Below are positions 1-9,374 of a stretch of DNA of 64,000 nucleotides, piece after piece. Source of the DNA: Oscillospiraceae bacterium (GTDB taxonomy: Bacteria; Bacillota; Clostridia; Oscillospirales; Ruminococcaceae); the NCBI GenBank assembly GCA_017848055.1, contig JAGALZ010000039.1:1-64000 (forward strand). The letters run 5' to 3'. How positions within the stretch are numbered: position 1 is the stretch's first letter; each line of letters starts with the position of its first letter. The position numbers and the translations under genes were made by a program. The notes under the pieces were generated by a model, which was not told the origin of the DNA, ran no database searches, and worked only from the letters and a program-made list of their open reading frames with translations.

Positions 1-105
1 TACAAGTGTGACAAGTGCGGCTGGGAGCCTGCTGACCCTAAGAACCCACCTAAGTTCTGCCCACAGTGCGGTGACCCATTCAACGATGCTGATATCCAGG
101 GCTAA
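1..105 (+). CDS. C-terminal end of a rubredoxin/rubrerythrin-like protein (partial)
   Basis: The reading frame is open from the first base and stops with TAA, giving the last 34 residues of a protein that starts outside the window. The tail has two CxxC knuckles, CDKCGW and CPQCGD, 13 residues apart. That short spacing matches the iron-binding rubredoxin-like domain of rubrerythrin-type proteins better than free rubredoxin, whose knuckles lie much further apart. By homology it would bind one Fe(SCys)4 centre and pass electrons in peroxide or oxygen detoxification. The rest of the protein is not visible, so the exact family is open; another zinc-ribbon protein is possible. Confidence 0.6.
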   Translation, partial: YKCDKCGWEPADPKNPPKFCPQCGDPFNDADIQG

Positions 106-130
106 TCGCTCTTACATATTAGTACATAAC

Positions 131-163
131 AAAAAGCTTCGGGAAATTCCCGAAGCTTTTTTA
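131..163. terminator. Bidirectional intrinsic terminator
   Basis: The arms AAGCTTCGGG and CCCGAAGCTT flank a 5-base AAATT loop. An A-run lies on one side and a T-run on the other, so it can end both the plus-strand rubredoxin-like gene and the converging CotH gene. Confidence 0.85.
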
Positions 164-165
164 TT

Positions 166-2202
166 TTACCTATACATTCTGCCTATAGTCTTTTCGCACC
201 AGTCGATTATCTTCTGGATGTTCTTTGCACGCAATTCGATAAAATCTGCTATGCACTGGTAGCTTGCGTAGCCGCCATAATTTGAATTATCTGCACTGCC
301 TGTTCCCTCATAGCGCTTAAAGAACTGGTCATAGAGCGGTGTGTAGCTGTCCTTGAACTCATCAAGTCTTGCTTTTGCTCTGCTGTATTCGAGTGTTCCC
401 TCACCGAGTCCCTTGAGCTTTTCGTAATACTCATTGCGCCATGTATCGTTTGTCATAAGATACGCAAAGCAAAGAACTGCAGGGTTATTTGTGTCAGTAT
501 CAAGCAGACCATAAGTCTTGTAGTTATCTTCTTTAATGGTATTTGTACGTGCATCGCCGCTGCCGCTTACACCGCCGAACTCCATATCATAGAAGCAGAA
601 GCGCCAACGTGAATCGTTATACTCGTTAGAGCTGTCTACAGTAGTCGTTTTCCACATAGACCAGTTCTTGCCCGGCCAGTCCCACCTATTGTTAATCCAG
701 ACCTGAACTGCAAAGTAGTCCATCACTGAATCGGTATCGACGAGCTTTGAAAACTCGTCAAAATCAGCCTGGTCTTTGAGAGTCTTGTGTTTATTAAAGA
801 AATCAAGAAGCTCATCGAAATAGTATTCTTCCCTATGCACTCCCTGCGGCAGGTCACCGAGGTCGAGCTTATAACCAAGTGCCAGCTTTTCTGCGTCGCC
901 CTTATAGAGCACAACGTCGTCCTTATTCACACCGTAATGGTCTTCAAAGAAGTCTGATTCATAATCTTCCTCGAGAACATAAAGTCCAAAGTACTCGCCG
1001 TTTAGGTATACGACGCAAGGTCTTGATGCTTTGGTAGCACAGTCAAGCTCTGAAACAAGCGACTGCCAGTAGGTGTCACTGTACTTTGTTGTAAAAGCGC
1101 AGTTGCCGCCTGCACGGAGAGTGAGGGTTTTGAACTTATCAATTATTTCGCCGTTTGTGTCTTTGAGTCCTTCGAAAATCTCATAGCGGAAATTATTATC
1201 GCCGTAGTCGTTTCTTGCAAACAGTCTAAGTCCCTTCTGCAAATCAGAGCGTGAGTAGTTGCCCTGTATTCTTATTCCGCAGTTCTGAGAAAGCACACAC
1301 TCGGTATTTCCGCCGTCTGATTCGAAGAAGTTTATGCAGACTTCTCTTTCCCACTCTCTGCCCTTCTGCTTATAGTTAGCGTCGAGATTTCTTGATTCGT
1401 CAGGATTGAGCCAGCCGCCTCCTGCAAGAAAGCTTTCAAGAGCCTTATCATATATATCGCCCTTGACATAGATTCCGTTTGTGCTGTCAAAGAAATCCTC
1501 ATAATTTGCGGAAATTGATATCACAGCAAGCTTACCGTTCTGTGCATAGCTGCTCTCACCGATTCCGTCTATATGGTCGTAGAGTGAGCCTATAAAATAT
1601 GTTTCTGTCTGAACGTCGCCAAAGGTGCCGTCACTATTCTTAACGGCAGCACGGATAACTGTACACTTATCGACATCCTTATCAGAAGGCGGTGTCAATG
1701 TGCTGATAAATCCGTCATTGGTGCTGTTTACCTTTACATTTGCGGCATCAAAGAGTGCAGGGTCAACTGCTGCAATAACGTTCTTGTCGCCTTTTCGGTC
1801 AGTAATTTTTATCGGTGCTGTATACTGCGTAGCCGTTTCGCTTGTTGAAGGGTCACTTCCGTCGGTTGTATAATATATCTCACCTTCGCCTGACAGCGTA
1901 AGCTCGAATTCGCTCTCATACACTCCGCTTGCAACCGAGAAAAGTCCGCTTCCCTTTTGCTCTGTCCAGACTACCTCTGACGGAGAATACGGCTCTCTCG
2001 GAGCTTCTGAGCTATCATCAGGTTCCGGCTTTCCGTCGTCAGGCTTTGAATCAGGTTCTAAATCAGGTGTAGAATCCACTACTGACGAGCTATCTGTAAC
2101 AGATGAGCTACTGCTGTCTGATGATGAACAGCCTGCTATCATTGATGATAAAAGCGTCATACAGCAAACATATGCTAGTAATCTTTTAATACTGTGTTTC
2201 AT
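166..2202 (-). CDS. CotH-family kinase lipoprotein with chitobiase-type C-terminal-like domain
   Basis: This is a 678-residue lipoprotein. The N-terminus has a basic-hydrophobic signal ending in a lipobox (MIAGC), followed by a Ser/Asp/Pro-rich linker. Residues about 95-150 look like a CHB_HEX_C_1 (beta-hexosaminidase C-terminal-like) module, with the typical YYTTDGSDP motif. Residues about 190-600 form a CotH domain, with NGEYFGLYVLEE near residue 400 and a YDMEF segment near 537 that matches the metal-binding Asp region. CotH is an atypical kinase of spore coat proteins in Bacillus; secreted CotH proteins in gut Clostridia often occur with cell-surface or carbohydrate-related modules. The start is set by GAGAGGTG, 7 bases upstream of ATG. 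The substrate cannot be read from the sequence. Confidence 0.85.
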   Translation of the reverse strand: MKHSIKRLLAYVCCMTLLSSMIAGCSSSDSSSSSVTDSSSVVDSTPDLEPDSKPDDGKPEPDDSSEAPREPYSPSEVVWTEQKGSGLFSVASGVYESEFELTLSGEGEIYYTTDGSDPSTSETATQYTAPIKITDRKGDKNVIAAVDPALFDAANVKVNSTNDGFISTLTPPSDKDVDKCTVIRAAVKNSDGTFGDVQTETYFIGSLYDHIDGIGESSYAQNGKLAVISISANYEDFFDSTNGIYVKGDIYDKALESFLAGGGWLNPDESRNLDANYKQKGREWEREVCINFFESDGGNTECVLSQNCGIRIQGNYSRSDLQKGLRLFARNDYGDNNFRYEIFEGLKDTNGEIIDKFKTLTLRAGGNCAFTTKYSDTYWQSLVSELDCATKASRPCVVYLNGEYFGLYVLEEDYESDFFEDHYGVNKDDVVLYKGDAEKLALGYKLDLGDLPQGVHREEYYFDELLDFFNKHKTLKDQADFDEFSKLVDTDSVMDYFAVQVWINNRWDWPGKNWSMWKTTTVDSSNEYNDSRWRFCFYDMEFGGVSGSGDARTNTIKEDNYKTYGLLDTDTNNPAVLCFAYLMTNDTWRNEYYEKLKGLGEGTLEYSRAKARLDEFKDSYTPLYDQFFKRYEGTGSADNSNYGGYASYQCIADFIELRAKNIQKIIDWCEKTIGRMYR

Positions 2203-2342
2203 TTTTTAGCACCTCTCGCAACATTATCGTCTATAATTCGCTTTACAGGTAATATTTTTAGGTTAATAAAATTATATCACAAAGCTTTTGATATTTATAG
2301 TGACAATTCTTCTAAAAATATACTCGCTCCTTTGTATAAAAT

Positions 2343-2371
2343 AACCGCCAACGATTTTGTCGATGGCGGTT
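2343..2371 (-). terminator. Intrinsic terminator of the ABC exporter operon
   Basis: Read on the minus strand, AACCGCCATCGA and TCGTTGGCGGTT pair around a 5-base loop and are followed by ATTTTAT. It lies just after the stop of the second ABC gene. Confidence 0.8.
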
Positions 2372-2376
2372 TAACA

Positions 2377-4152
2377 CTATGATGCGATGTGCTGGGAAGT
2401 ATAGAGATGATAGTAATCGCCCTTCTTAGCGAGGAGTTCCTCATGAGAGCCACACTCTGTAATACCCTTATTATTGATGAACATAATTCTGTCGCAATTT
2501 TTGATTGTTGAAAGTCTATGTGCGATGATAAACGATGTTCTTCCCTTGAGAAGCTCGTTAAGTCCCTGCTGGAGCAGTCTTTCGGTTTTTGCGTCAATTG
2601 ATGAAGTTGCTTCGTCAAGGACAAGGATTTTAGGGTCTGAGAGAAGCGTTCTAGCAAATGCGATAAGCTGCTTCTGTCCACCTGAAAGTGTTGAGCCTCG
2701 CTCATTCACTTCAGTCTGATAGCCATTTTCCATCTGTGAGATAAACTCATCTGCGCATACTGTTTTACAAGCCTTCACGATTTCCTCGTCGGTTGCATCG
2801 AGTCTTCCGTAACGGATATTATCGGCGATTGTACCGCTGAAAATGAAGCTGTCCTGGAGCATTATTCCCATCTGTGTTCTGAGAGAATGGAGCGTTACTT
2901 CGCTTATATCCTCACCGTCGATAGTAATCTTGCCACCGTTCAAGTCATAAAATCTTGAAAGAAGCGACACAATTGTGGACTTACCAGCACCGGTAGGACC
3001 AACAAGTGCGATGCTCTCGCCAGCCTTAACGTCAAATGAAACATTCTCAAGAACGTTCTTGCCCTCTTCATATGCAAAGGTAACATCGTCAAACTTAATA
3101 TTGCCTGTGATGTCCTTCATCTTTCTTGCGCCTTCCTTGTCGTCGATTCCGACAGGCTCGTCGAGTGTTTCGAAGATTCTTTCGAGGTAAGCAATGTTGT
3201 TAATGAAGTTATTGAAAATGTTTGAGAGGTTCATAATCGGCTGCCAGAACTGAGATGCGTAGCTTGTCATTGCAGCGATTGTTCCGAGCGATACTGCGGC
3301 CGGGGTAAGCACTAGAAGGCCGACAGCAAATATCGCAGCTCTGACAAGTGTTGAGATGTTATCGGTTGATGGCCAGACAAGGTTTGAGAAAATAACAGCT
3401 CTCATCCAGCTCTTTCTGTATTTCTTTGATAACCTGTCAAAAATAGCCGCATTTTCATCTTCACGGACAAATATCTGAGTTACTCTTGCGCCCATAATAT
3501 TTTCCTGGAGATATGCGTTCATATTTGAACTCTTATTCGAGTTATCCTGCCAAGCTCTTCTCTGGTGCTTCTTGATAGAAAACATTACAATTGCGAACAG
3601 CGGAAGTCCTGACAACACAACAAGTGTAAGTCTTACATCGGTAAGAAGCATATAAATAAGGATAAACACCATATTCAGAATCTCGAGAATTACGTTGATT
3701 ACACCATTCGAGAGCATATCCGAAACAGAGTTTACGTAGTTTACAACTCTGATAAGGATTTTGCCGTGTGGACGGTCATCGTAATACTGGAAAGGAAGCT
3801 TCTGCAGGTGAGCAAACAAGTCCTTTCTAATATCGTAGATAATGTCCTGACCTACAACTGTCATTATTCTTGAACGTATATTTGAAAATATAACGGAAAT
3901 TACAAATGTAAAAACAAGGAGTCCTGACAGGAGCAGAAGCTGCTTTACATCTTTATTCGGAATAGTATTATCGATAGCATATCTTGTAATCGTAGGGCCC
4001 ATAAGACCAAATACAGCCGCGATAACACTGAGGAAAAATGCAAGAATCATTTTCTTGCGGTATTTCTTCATATAAACGAAAGCTCTTTTCAGGTGGCCAA
4101 AGTCAAACGGGGTTTCAAGAACCTCGTCAACGTCGTAACGATTTCTTGCCAT
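2377..4152 (-). CDS. ABC exporter half-transporter, subunit with intact ATPase site
   Basis: This 591-residue type-I ABC exporter half has six predicted membrane helices in the first ~320 residues and then a nucleotide-binding domain. Visible motifs are Walker A GPTGAGKST (near 386), signature LSGGQKQ, Walker B LVLDEATSSID with the catalytic Glu, and the H-loop AHR. Its ATG directly abuts the TAA of the upstream partner gene, and its AAGGAGG ribosome binding site lies inside that gene, so the two are translationally coupled. With its degenerate partner it should form a heterodimer of the BmrCD/TM287-288 type that exports drugs, lipids or peptides. The substrate is unknown. Confidence 0.9.
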   Translation of the reverse strand: MARNRYDVDEVLETPFDFGHLKRAFVYMKKYRKKMILAFFLSVIAAVFGLMGPTITRYAIDNTIPNKDVKQLLLLSGLLVFTFVISVIFSNIRSRIMTVVGQDIIYDIRKDLFAHLQKLPFQYYDDRPHGKILIRVVNYVNSVSDMLSNGVINVILEILNMVFILIYMLLTDVRLTLVVLSGLPLFAIVMFSIKKHQRRAWQDNSNKSSNMNAYLQENIMGARVTQIFVREDENAAIFDRLSKKYRKSWMRAVIFSNLVWPSTDNISTLVRAAIFAVGLLVLTPAAVSLGTIAAMTSYASQFWQPIMNLSNIFNNFINNIAYLERIFETLDEPVGIDDKEGARKMKDITGNIKFDDVTFAYEEGKNVLENVSFDVKAGESIALVGPTGAGKSTIVSLLSRFYDLNGGKITIDGEDISEVTLHSLRTQMGIMLQDSFIFSGTIADNIRYGRLDATDEEIVKACKTVCADEFISQMENGYQTEVNERGSTLSGGQKQLIAFARTLLSDPKILVLDEATSSIDAKTERLLQQGLNELLKGRTSFIIAHRLSTIKNCDRIMFINNKGITECGSHEELLAKKGDYYHLYTSQHIAS

Positions 4153-5916
4153 TTAAACCGCCTCCTTTCCGAAGCCCTCGTTCTGGAGGGTAAACACCTC
4201 GTTATAGTAACCGCCGAGTGCAACGAGCTCATCATGTGTTCCCATTTCGGAAATCTTACCGTCCTTGAGGATGATGATTTTATCTGCATCCTTGGTTGAA
4301 GAAATTCTCTGTGCGATGATAATCTTTGTGCAGTCAAAGTCGAGATTTCTGAGGCTTTCCTGGATATGTGTTTCTGTTTCCATATCGACTGCTGAGGTTG
4401 TATCGTCGAGGATGAGGATAGCAGGACGTATTGCAAGTGCTCTTGCGAGAGAAATTCTCTGCTTCTGACCACCCGATAATCCTACACCTCGTTCACCGAT
4501 AAGCGTTTCATAGTTATCGGGCATTTTGGAAATAAATCCGTGGGCAGCAGCAAGTTCTGCATACTTCTTAACATCATTCTCAGGCATATCTGAGTCACCG
4601 TATGCAATGTTTCCGTCGATTGTATCAGAAAACAGAAGTACATCCTGGGTAGCCATACCGATATTACGTCTTAGCTGCTTGAGCTTACGTTTTCTGACAT
4701 TTACGCCGTCGACAAGAACCTCGCCTTGTGAAACATCATAAAATCTAGGAATGAGATTTATGAGAGTTGTCTTACCCGAGCCTGTTTCGCCCATAATGGC
4801 AACAGTTTCACCCGGCTTTACCTTAAATGAAATATTGCTGAGAACTTCTGTATTTCCATATTTAAAGGAAACATCCTTGAATTCTATTTCCCCCTTAAGT
4901 CTATCTTCTGTATCCACAGCATCGCTTCTGTCAACGATAGTAGGCTGTGAGTAGTAGATTTCGATAATCTTCATGGATGATGCCATAAATCTCTGAAGGT
5001 CGTTTACATAGATACCAAGGTTTCTCATAGGGTTTGCAATTGCCCAGATAAGACCTGAAATAGCAATGTAATCACCCATTGACAGAGAGCCGTTTATGAG
5101 GAAAATACCACCTGCTAAAAGCATAATAACAGAAAGAATATTTGCAAAGGTATCCATAAACGGAGAGAACTTCAGCCAGAGGAGTGCTGCTCTTTTATTT
5201 GCGACAGAGAACTCTTTGCTGGCTTTATCAAACTTTTCCTTTTCGTATTCTTCTCTTGCGAAAGCCTTTACAACTCTGTTACCCGAGATATTTTCTTGCG
5301 CATCCGTATTAAGTCTTGAAAGCTTTTCACGAAGCTCAACATATACGGGGCCTGCAACTCTTTTGAACGCAACAGTGAAAATAAATATAAACGGAGTTAC
5401 AGACAAAAGCAGGAGCGCAAGCTTCCAGTTGATAATAAAGAAGTATACTATGGACGCTGTGAACAATGAAAACGACTCAACGATTCCCTTGATAACCCAG
5501 GAAACAGTATGTCTTACAGCATCGAGGTCACCGGTAAGACGGGTCATAAGGTCGCCTGTTCTGTTTTTGTCATAGAAGTTCATATCCTGGTTCTGGACTC
5601 TTTCAAAGAGCTTGTTTCTGATTTTATAAATCATACCCTGAGAAGAGATTTCGTAGGTCATATTACAGCTATACTGAAGAATTGTTCTCAGAAGTGTAAA
5701 GCCTATCATACCAACCAAAAGCCATATAAGACCTTCCTTGTTATTGTTTAGGTTTTCGATTGCTGATTTTGATGTGAGATATGTGTCTACAATCTCTTTG
5801 CTGAAATACGGCGTTGTCAGATACAGAACATTACACACAAGTGACAAAAAGAGTGCCGTTATGTAAAACTTTCTGTAACCCTTCAGGCTATACCACAGCC
5901 ATTTAACCTGGAACAT
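4153..5916 (-). CDS. ABC exporter half-transporter, subunit with degenerate ATPase site
   Basis: This is the first gene of the exporter operon, 587 residues, with a six-helix membrane domain followed by an NBD. Walker A GETGSGKTT (near 375) and signature LSGGQKQR are present. However, Walker B is LILDDTTS, with Asp instead of the catalytic Glu, and the H-loop reads AQR, with Gln instead of His. These are the substitutions of the degenerate half of heterodimeric exporters such as TM287, so only one composite site should hydrolyse ATP efficiently. I chose the ATG at 5916 because GGGAGG lies 6 bases upstream; the frame also has an ATG at 5943 without a good ribosome binding site. Confidence 0.9.
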   Translation of the reverse strand: MFQVKWLWYSLKGYRKFYITALFLSLVCNVLYLTTPYFSKEIVDTYLTSKSAIENLNNNKEGLIWLLVGMIGFTLLRTILQYSCNMTYEISSQGMIYKIRNKLFERVQNQDMNFYDKNRTGDLMTRLTGDLDAVRHTVSWVIKGIVESFSLFTASIVYFFIINWKLALLLLSVTPFIFIFTVAFKRVAGPVYVELREKLSRLNTDAQENISGNRVVKAFAREEYEKEKFDKASKEFSVANKRAALLWLKFSPFMDTFANILSVIMLLAGGIFLINGSLSMGDYIAISGLIWAIANPMRNLGIYVNDLQRFMASSMKIIEIYYSQPTIVDRSDAVDTEDRLKGEIEFKDVSFKYGNTEVLSNISFKVKPGETVAIMGETGSGKTTLINLIPRFYDVSQGEVLVDGVNVRKRKLKQLRRNIGMATQDVLLFSDTIDGNIAYGDSDMPENDVKKYAELAAAHGFISKMPDNYETLIGERGVGLSGGQKQRISLARALAIRPAILILDDTTSAVDMETETHIQESLRNLDFDCTKIIIAQRISSTKDADKIIILKDGKISEMGTHDELVALGGYYNEVFTLQNEGFGKEAV

Positions 5917-5988
5917 ACTATGCCTCCCAACTTTAACGAGCATAAAAGAATCGTTTTTTCGTGCGTTTTTTACATTTCGCTAATGGTT

Positions 5989-6017
5989 AGTATATACTCA
6001 TTACGACTCAAAGTCAA
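5989..6017 (-). promoter_or_regulatory. SigA-type promoter of the ABC exporter, with palindrome over the -10
   Basis: Minus-strand -35 TTGACT (6012-6017), a 17-base spacer and -10 TATACT (5989-5994), about 70 bases upstream of the start. The -10 lies within the perfect palindrome AGTATATACT, with outer arms TAATG and CATTA, which looks like an operator for a dimeric repressor. No repressor gene is adjacent. Confidence 0.7.
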
Positions 6018-6156
6018 TGGTTTTGGAAGCGATTTTTATGATGAATTTGAGAATATTTCAAACGTTTCCATTGTGCAAAAACACCAAACTTCAACAGCCC
6101 ATTTTATGCACTGTCAACGAAAACGTTTTCGATTTTGTCACATTTGAGTTCCGCGT

Positions 6157-6198
6157 AAAATAAAACTCCCCGCCAAGCTTTATTATCTTAGCGGGGAG
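6157..6198 (-). terminator. Intrinsic terminator of copA
   Basis: Read on the minus strand, CTCCCCGC (6191-6198) pairs with GCGGGGAG (6166-6173) and is followed by TTTTATTTT. It sits immediately after the copA stop codon. Confidence 0.85.
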
Positions 6199-6202
6199 AA
6201 GA

Positions 6203-8707
6203 TTATGCTTCAATTCTTACAACTGTGTACTCATTTTCTGTAATTGTGTCTGTTATGAGCTTATCGCTTACATCTGAATCAAGAGTAAGCACAGCGCAAT
6301 TGTTTTCAAGGCTTACGTCAGCACTTACGACACCTTCAAGTGCTTCGAGAACCTTCTTAACGTGTGATGTACAGTGTTTGCACATCATACCTTCAATATA
6401 TACGGTTTTCTTCATTTTCAGTTCCTCCATCTGACTTTGAATTTCGGCTATTATATTCTGTGGCAGCTTTACCATTGATTTTTTATAATCATGCTGTTTA
6501 GAACTAGCTTTGAACATATTGAGTCTTAAAGAATTACTTACAACGCAAAAGCTTGAAAGACTCATTGCAGCTGCTCCGAGCATAGGGCTGAGTGTAAGAC
6601 CGAATGACACGAACGCACCTGCTGCGACGGGTATTCCTATACAGTTATACATAAACGCCCAGAAGAGATTCTCGTGGATATTCCTGAGCACTCTTCTTGA
6701 AAGGCGTATCGCAGTAACGACCGTTTCAAGCGATGGACGCATAACAACGACATTACCTGCTTCTACCGCTGTATCCGAGCCTTCGCCCATAGCAATTCCG
6801 ACATCAGCTCTTATAAGTGCAGGGGCGTCGTTAATTCCGTCACCGACCATAACTGTTTTGCCGTACTGAGAAAGTACCTTGACTGCTGTATCCTTACCTT
6901 GCGGAAGTACATCAGAGATAACCAAATCCACTCCGACTTCCCTGGCAACGGCATTGGCTGTTACCTTATTATCGCCTGTAAGCATAACAGTTGCTATTCC
7001 CATATCTTTAAGCTGAGAAATTGCATTTTTACTGTCATCTCTGATTTTGTCAGAAACTGCGATTACACCGAGCAATCTGCCGCCGAGAGCAAAATAGAGC
7101 GGTGTTTTACCCTGAGAAGAAAGGGTTGCTGCGGTATTTTCAAGTCCGAGACAATCAACATTATATTTGTGCATAAGCGAAAGATTGCCGCAGATAGACG
7201 GCTTACCGTTAATGTTTGCGCTTACGCCGCTACCCGGCAATGCCTTGAAGTTTTCTGCCGAAGGATATTCTGATGTATCAGTTGCGGCCTGCATAATTGC
7301 TTTTGCAAGCGGATGCTCGCTCTTTTCTTCAAGTGCAAAAGCGACAGACATAAGCTCTTCATCGGTTATCCCCTCTGCACAGATGACATCCGTAACAGCA
7401 GGTTTTCCCCAGGTAATTGTTCCTGTTTTATCAAAGATGGCAATATCTGTTTTGCCGCAAAGCTCAAGCACCTCGGCATTTTTATACAGAACTCCGTTTT
7501 TGGCACCGACGCCGCTTCCTACCATAATTGCTACAGGTGTGGCAAGTCCGAGCGCACACGGACAGCTTATTACCAGAACGCTTATAGCTCTTGCAAGCGA
7601 AAATCCGACGGATTTTCCGAGAAGAAGCCACACAGCACCGGTAATCAATGCAATGACTATAACTGTCGGTACAAATATTCCCGAAACCTTATCTGCGGCT
7701 TTTGATATAGGAGCTTTTGATGCGGCGGCATTTTCGACCATTGAAATGATTCTCGAAAGTGTTGTATCTTCACCGACGTGGGTTGCTCTGCAGATAAGAT
7801 GGCCGCTTTTGTTAATCGTGGCAGAGCTTACCTTACTGTTTTCAGCTTTATCTACCGGAATACTCTCACCAGTGAGCGCTGACTCATCGACTGCGCTCTC
7901 TCCGCTGATTACAACACCGTCAACAGGAATACTCTCTCCCGGCTTGACAGAAAAGATATCCTCTATTTTGACCTGCTCTGCAGGAACTACTGTTTCCTTT
8001 CCATCTACAATCAGAGTAGCAGTTTTAGGTGCGAGGCTTATAAGACTTTTAACCGCATCCGTGGTACGTCTTTTACTGAGTGACTCGAGCATTTTTCCGA
8101 CGGTAATGAGCGTCAGAATCATTGCCGAAGATTCAAAATACATATCATGCAGATAGTGAGAATCACCGGTATTTGCGAGCTTTACGAGCACAGCCGAGCT
8201 ATAAACAAATGCTGCTCCGCTGCCAAGTGCCACAAGTGCGTCCATATTCGGAGCTTTACGCAGAAAGCTTTTAAATCCGCTTATGAAGAATTTTCTGTTG
8301 ACAAACATCACGGCAAGCGTTACAACAAGTTCAAACACACCTATTGCAATCGGTTGCTTTGTCATAAATGAAGGAAGCTTCCAATCCCACATTACATATC
8401 CCATTGTGACATACATAAGCGGTAAAAGCAACACGAGCGAAATTACGAGTCTTTTTACAAGTCCCGCAGTTTCATCGGAAGGCTCTTTGGGTGAATTATC
8501 ATCAACGCTTGCGGTATATCCTGCTTTTAAGACCGCATCGCAGATTGTTTTTACAGTTGCGGGTGGCTCAAAGCTCACCGTCATTGAGTTTGTAAGGAGA
8601 TTTACCGACACCTGCGATACTCCGTCCACAGCTCTTACTGCTTTATCAACGTGGGCGGAACACGCTGCACAGCTCATTCCGCCGACTGCGAATTTCTGAA
8701 ACTCCAT
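6203..8707 (-). CDS. copA: Copper-translocating P1B-type ATPase with N- and C-terminal HMA domains
   Basis: The 834-residue CopA pumps Cu(I) across the membrane with ATP. Order of parts: HMA domain with GGMSCAAC (C13, C16), membrane helices, the transport motif CPCALGLATP near residue 382, the phosphorylation loop DKTGTIT near 425, the SEHPL motif of Cu ATPases, and the hinge GDGINDAP near 617. Unusually, a second HMA domain (GMMCKHC, C776 and C779) is fused at the C-terminus; its last 70 residues equal a free CopZ chaperone in length. An in-frame ATG with its own ribosome binding site stands at the start of that domain (see 6415-6428). The gene follows a small Cys-rich protein gene by 31 bases. 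No CsoR or CopY regulator is visible nearby. Confidence 0.95.
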   Translation of the reverse strand: MEFQKFAVGGMSCAACSAHVDKAVRAVDGVSQVSVNLLTNSMTVSFEPPATVKTICDAVLKAGYTASVDDNSPKEPSDETAGLVKRLVISLVLLLPLMYVTMGYVMWDWKLPSFMTKQPIAIGVFELVVTLAVMFVNRKFFISGFKSFLRKAPNMDALVALGSGAAFVYSSAVLVKLANTGDSHYLHDMYFESSAMILTLITVGKMLESLSKRRTTDAVKSLISLAPKTATLIVDGKETVVPAEQVKIEDIFSVKPGESIPVDGVVISGESAVDESALTGESIPVDKAENSKVSSATINKSGHLICRATHVGEDTTLSRIISMVENAAASKAPISKAADKVSGIFVPTVIVIALITGAVWLLLGKSVGFSLARAISVLVISCPCALGLATPVAIMVGSGVGAKNGVLYKNAEVLELCGKTDIAIFDKTGTITWGKPAVTDVICAEGITDEELMSVAFALEEKSEHPLAKAIMQAATDTSEYPSAENFKALPGSGVSANINGKPSICGNLSLMHKYNVDCLGLENTAATLSSQGKTPLYFALGGRLLGVIAVSDKIRDDSKNAISQLKDMGIATVMLTGDNKVTANAVAREVGVDLVISDVLPQGKDTAVKVLSQYGKTVMVGDGINDAPALIRADVGIAMGEGSDTAVEAGNVVVMRPSLETVVTAIRLSRRVLRNIHENLFWAFMYNCIGIPVAAGAFVSFGLTLSPMLGAAAMSLSSFCVVSNSLRLNMFKASSKQHDYKKSMVKLPQNIIAEIQSQMEELKMKKTVYIEGMMCKHCTSHVKKVLEALEGVVSADVSLENNCAVLTLDSDVSDKLITDTITENEYTVVRIEA
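6413..6428 (-). promoter_or_regulatory. Internal ribosome binding site and in-frame ATG for the CopZ-like domain of copA
   Basis: On the minus strand, GGAGG (6424-6428) is followed 8 bases later by ATG (6413-6415) in the copA frame, at codon 765. Initiation there would give a 70-residue protein, MKKTVYIEGMMCKHC onward, which has the length and motif of CopZ. Use of the site is inferred. Confidence 0.55.
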
Positions 8708-8738
8708 TTTTACTCCATTTCTATATCCGAAGAAAGCG

Positions 8739-8927
8739 TCAGTTCTGCTTTCTTACGATTGCGTATTCGTCGTCCAGCTCGAAATAGGGACACGAATAAT
8801 TTGTTCCGCTGACAAATCTGTACATCTCATCCTCGTCAAGATTCACAAGGCATATATAGCACTCCGATTCGTCATCATAGACATAGTTTGCGCAGTTTTC
8901 GCAATTTGTCTTATTATATGAAGGCAT
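8739..8927 (-). CDS. Small four-cysteine protein, DUF6472-like
   Basis: A 62-residue acidic protein with CENC near the N-terminus, then C24 and C27 (CYIC) and a single CPYF. The arrangement suggests a small zinc- or metal-binding fold and resembles the DUF6472 family common in gut Clostridia; function unknown. It starts 8 bases after GGAGG, and that ribosome binding site overlaps the end of ruvX, so the two are co-translated. copA follows 31 bases later. Confidence 0.75.
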   Translation of the reverse strand: MPSYNKTNCENCANYVYDDESECYICLVNLDEDEMYRFVSGTNYSCPYFELDDEYAIVRKQN

Positions 8928-8930
8928 TTT

Positions 8931-9374
8931 TTATTCCTCCGTATTTTTTTGCTGTGAGGCTTTCTTTCTACGGAAATCGAGATAGTTTTCCAGAATTATC
9001 GTTGCGGCAACCTGGTCTACAACCGCCTTACGCTTCTTGCCTCGTACATTGGTTTCATTGAGATAATTATGTGCGGCAACTGTTGATGAACGCTCATCCC
9101 ACAAAACAACAGGAATTTCGGTAATCTGCGAGAGCATATCTGCAAACGCTGCACACTTCTGTGCTCTTGGGCCGACAGAGCCATTCATATTCTTAGGATA
9201 TCCCACTACGATTTCGCCGACCTCATACTGCTGTGCAAGGTGTGCGATTTTCATACACAGAACCTGCGCATTCCACTCCTCTACTGTTCCGATAGGCGAA
9301 GCTAAAAATTCAGTTCTGTCACATACTGCAAGACCTGTTCTTGCATCGCCGTAATCAACAGCCATTATTTTCAT
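8931..9374 (-). CDS. ruvX: Putative Holliday junction resolvase / pre-16S rRNA nuclease RuvX (YqgF)
   Basis: A 147-residue RNase H-fold protein. The N-terminal MAVDYGDARTGLAV carries the first catalytic Asp, VGYPKNMNGS is the family motif, WDERSST holds the second acidic residue, and VDQVAATIILENYL supplies the last. Length is normal for the family. YqgF proteins process the 5' end of 16S rRNA and have been proposed to resolve recombination junctions. Its start overlaps the stop of the upstream 175-residue protein by four bases (ATGA), so it belongs to that operon. Confidence 0.93.
   Translation of the reverse strand: MKIMAVDYGDARTGLAVCDRTEFLASPIGTVEEWNAQVLCMKIAHLAQQYEVGEIVVGYPKNMNGSVGPRAQKCAAFADMLSQITEIPVVLWDERSSTVAAHNYLNETNVRGKKRKAVVDQVAATIILENYLDFRRKKASQQKNTEE

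Noticed and set aside
7167-8156. Long plus-strand frame of 329 codons
   Set aside because: It lies opposite copA, has no ribosome binding site and its translation is low-complexity Ser/Ala/Leu; it is a shadow of copA codon use.
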